Shown: in pieces, positions 17,399-26,837 of the stretch
Numbering within the stretch: position 1 is the stretch's first letter
Layout: each line of letters begins with the position of its first letter
NCBI GenBank assembly: GCA_030345135.1
Contig: CP128386.1
Coordinates: 3,373,677-3,437,676, forward strand
Origin: Chitinophagaceae bacterium DXS
GTDB lineage: Bacteria > Bacteroidota > Bacteroidia > Chitinophagales > Chitinophagaceae
Length of the DNA stretch: 64,000 nucleotides
Direction of reading: 5' to 3'
Notes under the pieces: generated by a model
Databases searched by the model: none
What the model was told of the DNA's origin: nothing
Seen by the model: only the letters and a program-made list of their open reading frames with translations
Position numbers and translations under genes: made by a program

Positions 17399-20300
17399 TT
17401 AATCTTTCGTTCTGGTATCTTTCTTAACAATATCTTTTTTAAGGCCGTTGCTTTTATACAACAACGGATATTCATTGTTTTGTAAAACAAGAATACCGGT
17501 TCCTGTTCCGCTTTTTATCAGGCGAATATCTCTTACCTGGCCTCTTGTTTCAAGGCCACTTTTATCTTTACCAATGGCAGTAAAATTGCCCTTACCATCA
17601 TTTAGCAATACACTTCCAAAGCTTGCATCAAGCCTGCAGAGTTGCGGAGGGAAATCGAAGATATTACCGCCTGCTATAATATCAATATATCCGTCATTGT
17701 TGAGATCTGTACAGGCAATTGCATTCACGCTTGAGAATTGCACCTCATCAGGCATTCTCTTTATAGAGAATTTTCCATTGCCTTCATTAACAGCAATAAT
17801 TGATGGCGTATAATTAAATGTTTTCACAAGGCTTTTTTCGACAAGGTTAGAAGGAAACAACTCTTGTATCGATTTGCTGGCGAATGTTTCATGTTTAAGA
17901 TTCTCCTTCTTGAGTGAAGGCAGCTGATCAACGATTTCTCTTTTGAGAAATACCGGCATATCCTTGCCGTTCACGGTGTGAGTGATGATCTTATCTAACG
18001 CCCCATTGAGATCATAATCATTCATCCAAAGCTTAACAGGCTTGTTTGCATTGGGACGCAGATAAAAATTGTCACCCATGTTTCCAAGGATCAGATCCTC
18101 GTCTCCATCGCCATCAATATCAGCAGTACTAATGCTTTGCCACCAACCGTATAAGCTGTCGAGATTTGTTTTTATTTCATTGAATTTGCCATTGGCAAAA
18201 GAAAATATTCTTGGTGTCATCCATTCACCCACAATAATCAGGTCCTTTTGTTTATCGCCGTTTACATCGGACCATACAGCGCCGGTAACCATTCCAATCC
18301 TGGCAATATCGGGATTTTTGGAAGCGGCAATATCAGTAAATCTTCCCTTACCATCATTTACATACAAATAGCTTGCAGGTGAAATACCATAGTTCATAGG
18401 TTCACTTCTACCGCCGACAAATAAATCAAGATCACCGTCGTTATCAAAATCACTGGCAACTACTACGGCTGTATTTGAGCGGCTGGCCGGTATTGCATTT
18501 ACATCAACTTCAAAATTTCCCTTGCCATCGTTCCTGTATAAATGGCTTTGCATTTTGCCACTGCTTCCTGGTGCATTGTTTCCGCCAGCCCCAACAAACA
18601 AATCAAGGTCACCATCATTATCGCAATCAAAGAAAAGTGCAGCAACGTCCTCCATATCTGCGTACTTCTCAAAGGCAGGCTGCTTCTTCAGCACAAAGCC
18701 ACCATCGTTAGTTTGCAGATACAACTGTCCAGCCTGTCCGGCTGCACCACATATATACACATCCTCACGTCCGTCGCCGTTCACATCGCCAACTGCAGCC
18801 TTCGGCCCTTCCTGGGATAGCATTCGGGGTATATTTCTTTCGTTGTAATAGTCTATATAATCATCTTCCTTGTGTTTCTCAAAATGTTGCGAGGAAGTGG
18901 CAAGTAGCGGCGATTCCTGCGTAACTGTTTTAACAGCTATCATCTGCGCAGAGACAGTCTTTTGATCAACAACAAGTACTTTATTTATCTCAGGATGTGC
19001 GATTGTAGTTGCGGTAAGATCCGGCCAGCGTATAACCACTGAGTCAACCTTATCAACTGCGCCCAGGCCAGCAATCATTTTATAATCTACTGAAGACTGA
19101 AAGCCCCTGCTTGGTATCAGCTCTCTCGACATGATCTGCCCTCCTGCATAGATCTTTACCTTGCTGCCTACCGCATAAGTATTGGTTCCCTTGCCTTTCA
19201 AACTCACCCCGATATAATTATTCTTACTCTGCTGACGAGCCTTATTCTGATATATAAACGCTTTCTGATTTACATTATTGATGACGATGTCAAGATCGCC
19301 GTCATTATCCAGATCTCCATACGCAGCTCCATTGGAAAATGAAGGTTCAGTAAAGCCCCATTGTTTGGCCGCATCTGTAAATTTCAGATTACCGTTGTTT
19401 CTAAATGCTTTATTAACGAGCGGATGACTTGGCATTTTACTGATAATATCGTCCACATCTTCTTTCTCTCCTGTCATTACCATTCGCTGAACCACATTGT
19501 TCGCAAAAAAATCAATAAAGTCCTGATCTGTCAGATCACGATTAATGCCGTTGCACACATATATATCATTATTGCCATCGTTATCTGCATCAAACATTAA
19601 ACCGCCCCAACTCCAGTCAGATGCGGCAACGCCACTATAAAAGCCAATTTCAGAAAACTTGCCATTCTTGTTGTTCAGTTGCAACGTGTTCTGCTGAAAC
19701 TGTTCGTAAAAACCTGATTTTTCTTTCAGGCGATAAACATCAATATTCTCAAAAGAGGTAGTTGTTTTAAGCCTGTATTCATCATCGGGCAGCATATCCG
19801 TAACAAAAATGTCGGGATATCCATCGTTATTAATATCGCCCATGTCGGCGCCCATGGATGCAAGACTAGTATGTTGTACCCATTGTTCCAGCTCATCCTT
19901 AAAGGTTCCGTTCTTTTGGTTGATATAGAGATAATCCCGCTCAAAAAAATCATTAGAAACATACACATCCGGATATCCATCGCCATTTACATCACCCACT
20001 GTTACCCCCAAACCAAAGCTGATAAGGCTTCCATAAATGCCAGCCTCTTTGCTTACATCTGTAAACTTGCCATTATCGTTACGAAGCAACTTGTCACCAC
20101 CTCCTTTTAAAAAATCTGCGACAGGCCAGTCTGCGGCACGCAAATCTCTTTTATTGGCATAGTTTAATGTGTTAACAGGAATAAAGCTATTGTTGATGAT
20201 AAAGCAATCAAGATCGCCATCGAGATCATAATCAAAAAAGGCCGCGTGCGTGGCATACCCGCCATGATTTGTTAATCCATAAGCTGCGGCGCTCTCAGTA

Positions 20301-20764
20301 AATGTGAGATTGTGGTTATTGATGTATAATTTGTTTTCAGGAGCCTTTCCGTTCAGGTAACCGGCATTACAAACATAAATATCCAGCCAGCCATCATTGT
20401 TTACATCGGCCAATACAACGCCTGTGCTCCACTTTTCAGATCCGCCCAGGCCCGCTTTATCTGTAATATCGTCAAACTGCCAGTTGCCCTTATTCAGATA
20501 CAATTTATTGCTGCCCATGTTGGCTGTAAAAAATACATCTGCAAGGCCATCATTATTAATATCACCAATTGCAGCACCGCCGCCGTTATAGAAGTTGCGA
20601 TAGCTGAAAATATTGAAGTCTTTGGTGTTGTGAATATCGTTGGAGAAATTAATACCGGTAGTCTTCATCAGCTCAAACAAAGCAGGCTCCTCCTTTTTTG
20701 TGCTGCAGGATATGAACAGCAGAAAACACAAAGGCACACACAATGCAATCTTGTAAAACTTCAT
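17399..20764 (-). CDS. ASPIC/UnbV-domain VCBS (FG-GAP) repeat lipoprotein, first copy
   Basis: 1121 aa from the ATG at 20764-20762; a TTG nine bases upstream is less likely. Lipobox FISC gives a lipidated N-terminus. FG-GAP/VCBS calcium motifs run through the protein (DINNDGLADVFF, DYDLDGDLDCFI, DVNGDGYPDVYVSND, DLDNDGDLDIVINN, DFDNDGDLDLFVGG) with a central ASPIC stretch (YAVGSKVKIYAGGQ to SVVIRWPDLTATT). It follows SusD, but a strong hairpin with a U-tract ends only about 12 nt before its start codon, so its expression probably depends on read-through from SusCD. Paralogous to 14058-17381. The function is probably surface ligand binding in the same uptake system (inference). Confidence 0.87.
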   Translation of the reverse strand: MKFYKIALCVPLCFLLFISCSTKKEEPALFELMKTTGINFSNDIHNTKDFNIFSYRNFYNGGGAAIGDINNDGLADVFFTANMGSNKLYLNKGNWQFDDITDKAGLGGSEKWSTGVVLADVNNDGWLDIYVCNAGYLNGKAPENKLYINNHNLTFTESAAAYGLTNHGGYATHAAFFDYDLDGDLDCFIINNSFIPVNTLNYANKRDLRAADWPVADFLKGGGDKLLRNDNGKFTDVSKEAGIYGSLISFGLGVTVGDVNGDGYPDVYVSNDFFERDYLYINQKNGTFKDELEQWVQHTSLASMGADMGDINNDGYPDIFVTDMLPDDEYRLKTTTSFENIDVYRLKEKSGFYEQFQQNTLQLNNKNGKFSEIGFYSGVAASDWSWGGLMFDADNDGNNDIYVCNGINRDLTDQDFIDFFANNVVQRMVMTGEKEDVDDIISKMPSHPLVNKAFRNNGNLKFTDAAKQWGFTEPSFSNGAAYGDLDNDGDLDIVINNVNQKAFIYQNKARQQSKNNYIGVSLKGKGTNTYAVGSKVKIYAGGQIMSRELIPSRGFQSSVDYKMIAGLGAVDKVDSVVIRWPDLTATTIAHPEINKVLVVDQKTVSAQMIAVKTVTQESPLLATSSQHFEKHKEDDYIDYYNERNIPRMLSQEGPKAAVGDVNGDGREDVYICGAAGQAGQLYLQTNDGGFVLKKQPAFEKYADMEDVAALFFDCDNDGDLDLFVGAGGNNAPGSSGKMQSHLYRNDGKGNFEVDVNAIPASRSNTAVVVASDFDNDGDLDLFVGGRSEPMNYGISPASYLYVNDGKGRFTDIAASKNPDIARIGMVTGAVWSDVNGDKQKDLIIVGEWMTPRIFSFANGKFNEIKTNLDSLYGWWQSISTADIDGDGDEDLILGNMGDNFYLRPNANKPVKLWMNDYDLNGALDKIITHTVNGKDMPVFLKREIVDQLPSLKKENLKHETFASKSIQELFPSNLVEKSLVKTFNYTPSIIAVNEGNGKFSIKRMPDEVQFSSVNAIACTDLNNDGYIDIIAGGNIFDFPPQLCRLDASFGSVLLNDGKGNFTAIGKDKSGLETRGQVRDIRLIKSGTGTGILVLQNNEYPLLYKSNGLKKDIVKKDTRTKD

Positions 20765-20776
20765 ACACAGCAATAT

Positions 20777-20805
20777 AAAAAGGCCATTTGATAAATGGCC
20801 TTTTT
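20777..20805 (-). terminator. Hairpin terminator/attenuator between SusD and the ASPIC genes
   Basis: AAAAAGGCCATTT (20777-20789) and AAATGGCCTTTTT (20793-20805) form a perfect 13-bp stem with a 3-nt loop. On the minus strand it follows the SusD stop by about 23 nt and carries a T5 tract, ending 12 nt before the ATG of the next gene. It is symmetric, but no plus-strand gene needs it. There is no room for a promoter between it and the ASPIC start, so it more likely sets the SusCD:ASPIC ratio than ends the operon. Confidence 0.75.
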
Positions 20806-20827
20806 ACTTTATTAAAATTTAAAAATA

Positions 20828-22348
20828 TTAGTAGCCCGGGTTCTGTTCCAGGTTTGGATTTACCGCCAATTGCCTGTTTGGAATTGGATAGATCAGGTAT
20901 TTTGGATCATCTGTGCCATCTTTTTCCTGCCATGGATCAAGGAACTTGCCGAAACGGATCAGATCAGTTCTGCGGTGGCACTCAAAGTAAAATTCACGTC
21001 CTAATTCATCCAGCAGATTGTCCAAAGTTAATGATGCAAAAGGCGTAACATTTCTGGCAGCTCTAACCTGGTTTACAAGTGTGAGACCACCTGCTGCATT
21101 TCCAGATCTTAACATTGCTTCAGCTTTCATCAGCAATACATCGGAATAACGATAAAATACGTAGTCGTTGTTTGCAAATGTACCATCGCTTGACGCATAG
21201 TCTATCGTATATTTCATTACCCGAATACCTGTAAATTCCAACGTATTAGGATCCGTTTCTTTAATTTTTACTGCTGCTGTAAAAGCAAGCGGGTGTCCTT
21301 TTCTATCTGTAAGCGCCTTACCTGTCTGATCATATTGCTGACCAATCAAAAATCCAGCTTTAATACCAGATTTATCAGTCATACCTGGGTAGCTTTCACC
21401 TCTGCGTTTATCAGCAGCATCAAATTTGTTATAAAAATCAGATAGTGTGGTAAAGCCATTCCATCCACTTGGATTTTGATTATAGTGTAAACCCATATAC
21501 CAACGGGAACGAACGTCGCCACCTTCAGCACCACCTACGTTGTTTGCAGTAAAGATATTTTCGGTAGACTTAGTGTCGTTATCAGGTGCAAAGTTGTCAA
21601 AGTAATCAGTGCTGAACTTGTACCTGCCACTGGTTATGATTTGATCAGCCAAAGTGATTACCTGGGCCATATCTGCGTTATCAAAAGTTGGCGCTGCTCT
21701 ATTAGCAATTACGCCTTTATTCAAATAACATTTCATTAATAACACACGTGCAGCATCCTTATTTGCCTGGTTAGCAGGAGGCCCATCTGGCAAATCTTTA
21801 ATAATAGCATTTAACTCACTCATTATATAATCCAGCGCCTCCGAGCCTTTACGTACGCGTGATGCCCCAACGGTACTTTCACCAGGATCACGGTAAGGAA
21901 CCTGGTTCCAAATATCCAATATATCGAACATGGCAAAAGCTCTAAGGAAACGAGCCTGAGCCGCCTGGCTTGCCGACGGGCTGTATTGCAACAAATCGGT
22001 AGACGAAAATACAACGCCACCTAAGTTATTAAAAGTGTTATTAACATAAGCGTGATCGGCCGTCCATTTGTGCGCATGAAGCACGCGCCAGATACCGTTA
22101 TCATCCCAGTCGCCACCGCGTGTTGGTCCAAGACACTCGTCTGTAGAGTGTTCCTGTAATGCCCAAACACCGTCTTGTTGCTGATATGGAACCCGCATCG
22201 CATTATATGCGCCTTTCAAAAGAGCATCAACATTGTTGCTGCCTATACCACCAGTTGATACCGTTGAGTGAAGTGTTTCATCCAGCTTCGTGCACGAAGA
22301 AATACAACAGGTTGACGCAAGTATATATGTAAGAACTTTCAGTTTCAT
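20828..22348 (-). CDS. SusD/RagB-family nutrient-binding lipoprotein
   Basis: 506 aa. Lipobox ISSC (Cys near residue 20) marks a surface lipoprotein. The N-terminal LLKGAYNAMR, the RFLRAFAMFDI helix, the YRYSDVLLMKAEAML tetratricopeptide-like segment and the C-terminal LLDELGREFYFECHRRTDLIRFGKF, closing with YLIYPIPNRQLAVNPNLEQNPGY, are family hallmarks. SusD proteins cap the SusC channel and bind the oligosaccharide or peptide ligand. It is 13 nt downstream of the SusC gene. A perfect hairpin follows the stop. Confidence 0.95.
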   Translation of the reverse strand: MKLKVLTYILASTCCISSCTKLDETLHSTVSTGGIGSNNVDALLKGAYNAMRVPYQQQDGVWALQEHSTDECLGPTRGGDWDDNGIWRVLHAHKWTADHAYVNNTFNNLGGVVFSSTDLLQYSPSASQAAQARFLRAFAMFDILDIWNQVPYRDPGESTVGASRVRKGSEALDYIMSELNAIIKDLPDGPPANQANKDAARVLLMKCYLNKGVIANRAAPTFDNADMAQVITLADQIITSGRYKFSTDYFDNFAPDNDTKSTENIFTANNVGGAEGGDVRSRWYMGLHYNQNPSGWNGFTTLSDFYNKFDAADKRRGESYPGMTDKSGIKAGFLIGQQYDQTGKALTDRKGHPLAFTAAVKIKETDPNTLEFTGIRVMKYTIDYASSDGTFANNDYVFYRYSDVLLMKAEAMLRSGNAAGGLTLVNQVRAARNVTPFASLTLDNLLDELGREFYFECHRRTDLIRFGKFLDPWQEKDGTDDPKYLIYPIPNRQLAVNPNLEQNPGY

Positions 22349-22361
22349 TTTTCAAAATTTA

Positions 22362-25319
22362 TTATTGAAGAGAAAAATTTATACCCACATTAAACGTCCT
22401 TGATGAAGGATACGGCGTGTATTCTATACCCGCAGAAGGCACGTTGTTGTAGGTTTTATCTGTGTTAACTTCCGGATCAAATCCTTTGTACTTTGTAAAC
22501 ACCGCCAAATTTTGTCCGGTTACATATATTGTAGCGTTTTTAAGAGATTTTCCGAGATTGCCCAGGTTATAAGAAAGTGTAACGTTGGCTAACTTCATGT
22601 AGTTACCGTCTTCAATATATCTTGAAGACGAAGTAATCGGGTTGGACAATGATTCTTTAGGAGTTGTCGTAATTATCGATTTCTCTATATTTCTTGATCC
22701 CAGGTTTGGCGCCGGTAAATATGCGTTGATAGTATTGTTATAGATCTTATGACCAAACGCACCGTTCATATTTACGATAAGCGCAAACTTCTTGTAGTTA
22801 ACTGATGTGCTGAGACCCAAAATTGTAGTTGGAATTGGACTACCTACGTAATAAAATGTGTTACCATTGTCTTCATACATTGCCTGGCCGTCTTTATCCA
22901 ATCCAAGATAATGTCTTGTATAGAAAACATTCATTGGGTGGCCGTTAGCCATTTGCTCTACCCTTGTCTCGGACAAGCCCTGACCGCTTAAGCTACCGGT
23001 ACTGATTGGTGCAGCAAGACCGTTTACTACATTCTTTATAAATGTTGCATTAACACCCAATGTCCAAAGTAAATTTTTATTGCTGATAATGTCTCCATTT
23101 ACAGTCGCCTCTACACCTTTATTGGAAACGTTTCCGTCAATGTTTCTCCAGGTAACAACTGTTCCGGGAGGTGCTGGCTGAACCGCGTCAGTTGGAAATA
23201 ACAGGTCAGTTGTAAGCTTATCAAAGTAATCAACGGTACCATATATTCTATTCTTAAGCAACCCGAAATCAACACCAATATTGGTTTGTCTGTCTGACTG
23301 CCATTTTAGACTTGAGTTAGCATTTTGTGCTTGTGACAAACCACCAGAGGTAATATTGTACGTTTTTTGCGAAGCACCTGATGGAAATTCCTGGTTACCG
23401 GTTTTACCCCAACCAACTCTTAATTTTAAAAGGTTAACAAAACTGTTTCCTTTTAAGAAATCTTCATTGGTAATATTCCATGCTCCGGCAAATGATGGAA
23501 AATATCCCGTTTTATTATCGCCACCAAATTTTGTTGATCCATCTGAACGAAGTGTTCCGGTAACAATGAAACGATCTTTCCAATTCAAAGTCACTCTTCC
23601 GAAGTACGATTTCAATTCAGTTACAGGATCATTAAATGAACTTATATTTCTGTTTCCAGGATTTGAACCTTGCAGATAATCGGTGTAATCTAAACCTGGA
23701 TAACTCTGGAAGCCTGACGCTGTAATGCTGGCGCCTTTATTGGAAAAGCTTTGGTATTCATAACCGATCACAGCATTAAGATTAAACGAAGAACTAATCT
23801 TTTTATTATAGCTCAGTGTTTGTGTAAATTGCTTGGTAAGCAATTCATTGTTTGCATATCCTGCCCAGCCTTTGCCTTTCACATCATTCAAATTTATCCA
23901 GGATTGAATGGATGTTCTTCTTACACCTGAACTGTAGTTAGCGCTCGCCAGGATACGATATTCTAAATCGTTGGTGATTTTGTAATAAGGAGAAATACTT
24001 GCCAGCACCGTGTTTACAACTGAGTGATCATTATAAGCTTCAGACATACCCAGCGGATTGACGATATCGCCAGCAAGAATGTTTAAAGAATCTCCGATTT
24101 TTAACGCCTGGGTAGGATTCCATTGTAAGGCATGGCCGATGAGGCTACCGGTGGCACCTGCATCATTTGAAACAGGGGCGATGGTTTCATTAATTTGGTT
24201 AACCAATATATTTATGTCAACACCGAGTCTTTTGTTATTCAGAAATTTAAATCCGCTGTTAAGATTTGCGGAATATTTTTTAAGTCCAGACTTTCTTAAA
24301 ATACCGTCCTGATTTTGATAGCCCAGGGTTACACGATAACGGGCGTTTTCATTGCCTCCACTTGCTCCTACCGTGAAATTCTGATTCCACGCAGTTCGTG
24401 TGATCGCGTCCATGGCGTCTACACTTGAACCATAGTCACCATAGTTCAGACCGTAGGATTTTAATGCTCCGCGATATTCATCTGCATTCAGCACGTCAAT
24501 TTTCTTCAGCAACTTGCTAAAGCCGGTGCTTGCAGAAACATATAATTTGGGAGGACCTGATTCACCCTTTTTTGTGGTAACCATTACCACACCATAGGCA
24601 GCACGCGAACCGTATATCGCTGTGGCAGATGCATCTTTTAAAACGTCGATGGATGCGATGTCATTTGTGTTGATGAAGTTAAGCGGGTTTGTAACGGGTG
24701 TGTTACCTATATTCTGTGCGTTAACAGCGGGACGGGCGGACCTTCCATCCAAAGGAACGCCGTCAATAACATAAAGCGGCTGGCCGGTTCCGGTAACTGC
24801 AGAGTTACCGCGAATGCGTACTGTTGTAGCCGCGCCAGGCTGACCACTGTTACCAAGTACCTGTACACCGGCAACCTTGCCTTGAATTAACTGGTCGGGA
24901 GCTGTAAAAACACCCTTATTAAAGTTCTTTTCAGTAACCGATCCAACAGATCCTGTAAGATCTTTTTTACGGGCGGTACCATATCCCACAACAACCACAT
25001 CGGTTAACGTAGTGTTGTCAGGCGCAAGGGAAACTGTAATGTCTCCCGTTGCTGGAATGCTGACAGTTTGAGCAGCAAAACCAACGAATGAAATTTCCAC
25101 AGAAGACGCGGATGCAGGCGCTGAGAGTTTGAAGCTCCCCTGAGCGTCTGTTGTTGTACCCACCTTGGTTCCCTTAACAAGAACAGATGCACCAACAACG
25201 GGCGCGCCCTTGTCATCTGTTACTTTTCCGGTTACCGTTTTTGATTGGGCTAAAACAACCTGCGTCATGAGTACGAAGCAGTAAAGCAGTAAGGCTTTAA
25301 GTTGTAATTTGGCAAACAT
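22362..25319 (-). CDS. SusC/RagA-family TonB-linked outer-membrane transporter
   Basis: 985 aa. A signal peptide is followed by a carboxypeptidase-regulatory-like domain (VTGKVTDDKGAPVVGASVLV to VEISFVGFAAQTV), then the TonB-box/plug region with VVVGYGTARKKDLTGSVGSV, VAGVQVLGNSGQPG and the SusC signature DASATAIYGSRAAYGVV, and a beta-barrel ending in SRTFNVGINFSLQ. It imports the ligand bound by SusD across the outer membrane using TonB energy. The pair lacks SusR-type, ECF or glycoside hydrolase neighbours; the accompanying genes are an isomerase-like lipoprotein upstream and two ASPIC lipoproteins downstream. Confidence 0.96.
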   Translation of the reverse strand: MFAKLQLKALLLYCFVLMTQVVLAQSKTVTGKVTDDKGAPVVGASVLVKGTKVGTTTDAQGSFKLSAPASASSVEISFVGFAAQTVSIPATGDITVSLAPDNTTLTDVVVVGYGTARKKDLTGSVGSVTEKNFNKGVFTAPDQLIQGKVAGVQVLGNSGQPGAATTVRIRGNSAVTGTGQPLYVIDGVPLDGRSARPAVNAQNIGNTPVTNPLNFINTNDIASIDVLKDASATAIYGSRAAYGVVMVTTKKGESGPPKLYVSASTGFSKLLKKIDVLNADEYRGALKSYGLNYGDYGSSVDAMDAITRTAWNQNFTVGASGGNENARYRVTLGYQNQDGILRKSGLKKYSANLNSGFKFLNNKRLGVDINILVNQINETIAPVSNDAGATGSLIGHALQWNPTQALKIGDSLNILAGDIVNPLGMSEAYNDHSVVNTVLASISPYYKITNDLEYRILASANYSSGVRRTSIQSWINLNDVKGKGWAGYANNELLTKQFTQTLSYNKKISSSFNLNAVIGYEYQSFSNKGASITASGFQSYPGLDYTDYLQGSNPGNRNISSFNDPVTELKSYFGRVTLNWKDRFIVTGTLRSDGSTKFGGDNKTGYFPSFAGAWNITNEDFLKGNSFVNLLKLRVGWGKTGNQEFPSGASQKTYNITSGGLSQAQNANSSLKWQSDRQTNIGVDFGLLKNRIYGTVDYFDKLTTDLLFPTDAVQPAPPGTVVTWRNIDGNVSNKGVEATVNGDIISNKNLLWTLGVNATFIKNVVNGLAAPISTGSLSGQGLSETRVEQMANGHPMNVFYTRHYLGLDKDGQAMYEDNGNTFYYVGSPIPTTILGLSTSVNYKKFALIVNMNGAFGHKIYNNTINAYLPAPNLGSRNIEKSIITTTPKESLSNPITSSSRYIEDGNYMKLANVTLSYNLGNLGKSLKNATIYVTGQNLAVFTKYKGFDPEVNTDKTYNNVPSAGIEYTPYPSSRTFNVGINFSLQ

Positions 25320-25480
25320 AGATGCAGTTTTAGTCTTGAAGTATCACACAAAAAACATGTGTAATTAGTACACAAATAACACTTTTTTTTCCTGAATAAC
25401 TAATTAAAAAACACTTAAACGGGGTGAATTTCAGGCGAAAATTATTGAGTTTTTTATGCAATCCTTTGCATAGCGGGCAC

Positions 25481-25511
25481 AAAAAAACCACCCACTAAAA
25501 CTGGTGGATGG
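25481..25511 (-). terminator. Intrinsic terminator between the sugar isomerase and SusC
   Basis: On the minus strand CCATCCAC pairs with GTGGGTGG (forward 25488-25495 with 25504-25511, one G-U pair) around a short loop and is followed by seven T (forward A-run 25481-25487). It lies 28 nt after the isomerase stop and about 160 nt before the SusC start, so SusC should have its own promoter in 25320-25480. Confidence 0.7.
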
Positions 25512-25538
25512 CTTCTTGTAAAAAATTGATGCAGGTCG

Positions 25539-26435
25539 TTATTTCAAAGCTGCAACATGATCATTATAAAACTTAACTGTTTCGATAACATCAGGCAGAT
25601 TATGCTCCCAGTTTGACTCATGTTCAATAGACATCATTCCATTGAAATTCTGGCGTTTTAATTCCTGGAAAACCGGGTCGAACTTAATAACACCTTTTCC
25701 AACTACTGTGTCTGCTGCATCAGTTTTATCAAATGCAACGATGTCTTTCAGGTGCACGCCATAAATGTGACCATCTAATTTCTTTAAGCAATCAACCGGA
25801 TCCAGGCCATTGCGGGACCAGTGACCGATATCAGCACAAGATCCAATATTTGGATGTCCCTGGATAGCAGCCAGCACAGAATCAGGATGCCAGTAAGCAT
25901 TTGGTTTTGGATGATCATGAATGGCTACTTTAATACCGTAAGCACCAGCCAGGCTGTCAACTGCACCCCATTGGTCCTTTTTAGGTTCAGCAGTAATATA
26001 GCTTAGCCCGAAATATTTAGCGAGGTCGAAAGCTTTTTTCCATTCAGCAACATCTTTTGGTGAAATAACACCCATTGCAACAATGTTGATTCCTTTTGAA
26101 TCCAACCAACCTTTTACTTTGGCTTTATCAGCATCTGTCATGTCCCAACCAAATTTGGCGCTTCCACCTTTTACAAGCGGCATACCCACAAAAGCTTCAA
26201 TATGTTTAACACCGGCGCTGTCAACTTTAGCCAGCGCTTCTTCAAATGAGAACAATCTGAATGTCCACATCTGGATCCCAATCTTAAAACCTGCAGTTGA
26301 ACCGGAAGAAGCTGTAGTACTGTCTTTTGAAGTTGCTGTAGAATCGCTTCCGCCAGTTTGAGAAGAAGGATTGTTACACTGCGTTAGCATCATCGCACAA
26401 ACGATGCCGAGGCATGCACAAGCAATTTTTTTCAT
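25539..26435 (-). CDS. Sugar phosphate isomerase/epimerase-like TIM-barrel lipoprotein
   Basis: 298 aa. The leader ends in LTQC, a plausible lipobox, followed by a Ser/Thr-rich linker, so the enzyme is probably periplasmic and membrane-tethered. The TIM-barrel (xylose isomerase-like/AP endonuclease 2 superfamily) shows candidate metal ligands in TAEPKKDQWG, AIHDHPKP, SCADIGHWSRNGLDP, GVHLKDI and MSIEHES. Such proteins are frequent in Bacteroidota carbohydrate loci and may act on keto-sugars, but the reaction is not known. It precedes the SusCD pair on the same strand, separated by a terminator, so it is likely related in function but separately transcribed. Confidence 0.8.
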   Translation of the reverse strand: MKKIACACLGIVCAMMLTQCNNPSSQTGGSDSTATSKDSTTASSGSTAGFKIGIQMWTFRLFSFEEALAKVDSAGVKHIEAFVGMPLVKGGSAKFGWDMTDADKAKVKGWLDSKGINIVAMGVISPKDVAEWKKAFDLAKYFGLSYITAEPKKDQWGAVDSLAGAYGIKVAIHDHPKPNAYWHPDSVLAAIQGHPNIGSCADIGHWSRNGLDPVDCLKKLDGHIYGVHLKDIVAFDKTDAADTVVGKGVIKFDPVFQELKRQNFNGMMSIEHESNWEHNLPDVIETVKFYNDHVAALK

Positions 26436-26470
26436 GATGTTAGATGTTTGAGTAATTAAATAGGAAGCAA

Positions 26471-26837
26471 TTTAATGGAAATGTGCGAATGTGCGGGTGT
26501 GCAAATGTGCGGGTGTGCAAATGTGCGAATGTGCGAATGCCTAAGAATTGAGAATTGACAATTGAAAATTGAAAATGAACGGAGCGAGTCTTATTTCACT
26601 CATTATCTCGTTTAAATACCCACATTCTATCAGATATCTGCACATTTGCCATTTGCACACCTGCACATTTACTCATCTGCACATTCACGCATTCTCCCTC
26701 ATTTTCAATTTTCAATTTTCAATTTCACCCATCTGCACATTCGCACATTTACTCATTCGCACATTCACCCATTCACCCTCATTTTCAATTGTCCCCGCCT
26801 GAATGACGTCAGTCGGGCAGGAATTTTCAATTTTCAA
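26471..26837. repeat. Composite inverted arrays: TGTGCGAA octads and AATTGAC heptads
   Basis: AATGTGCG/GGTGTGCA octads (about 26478-26540) and then AATTGACAATTGAAAATTG words (about 26545-26577) occur downstream of the TonB receptor and upstream of the isomerase. The reverse-complement forms (TTTGCACA, TCGCACATT, CACATTCACCC and TTTTCAATT) fill 26638-26837 and include the TGA stop of the receptor at 26834-26836. Two vocabularies are interleaved in both orientations around an ~60-nt centre. No gene is supported in the 398-bp gap. Confidence 0.75.

Noticed and set aside
14680-20591. Numerous antisense frames over the two ASPIC genes
   Set aside because: They mirror the repeated DxNxDG codons of the real genes and show no start signals or domain content.
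20765-20773. TTG start three codons upstream for the first ASPIC gene
   Set aside because: The ATG at 20764 gives a standard lipoprotein leader, and the TTG sits next to the terminator U-tract.
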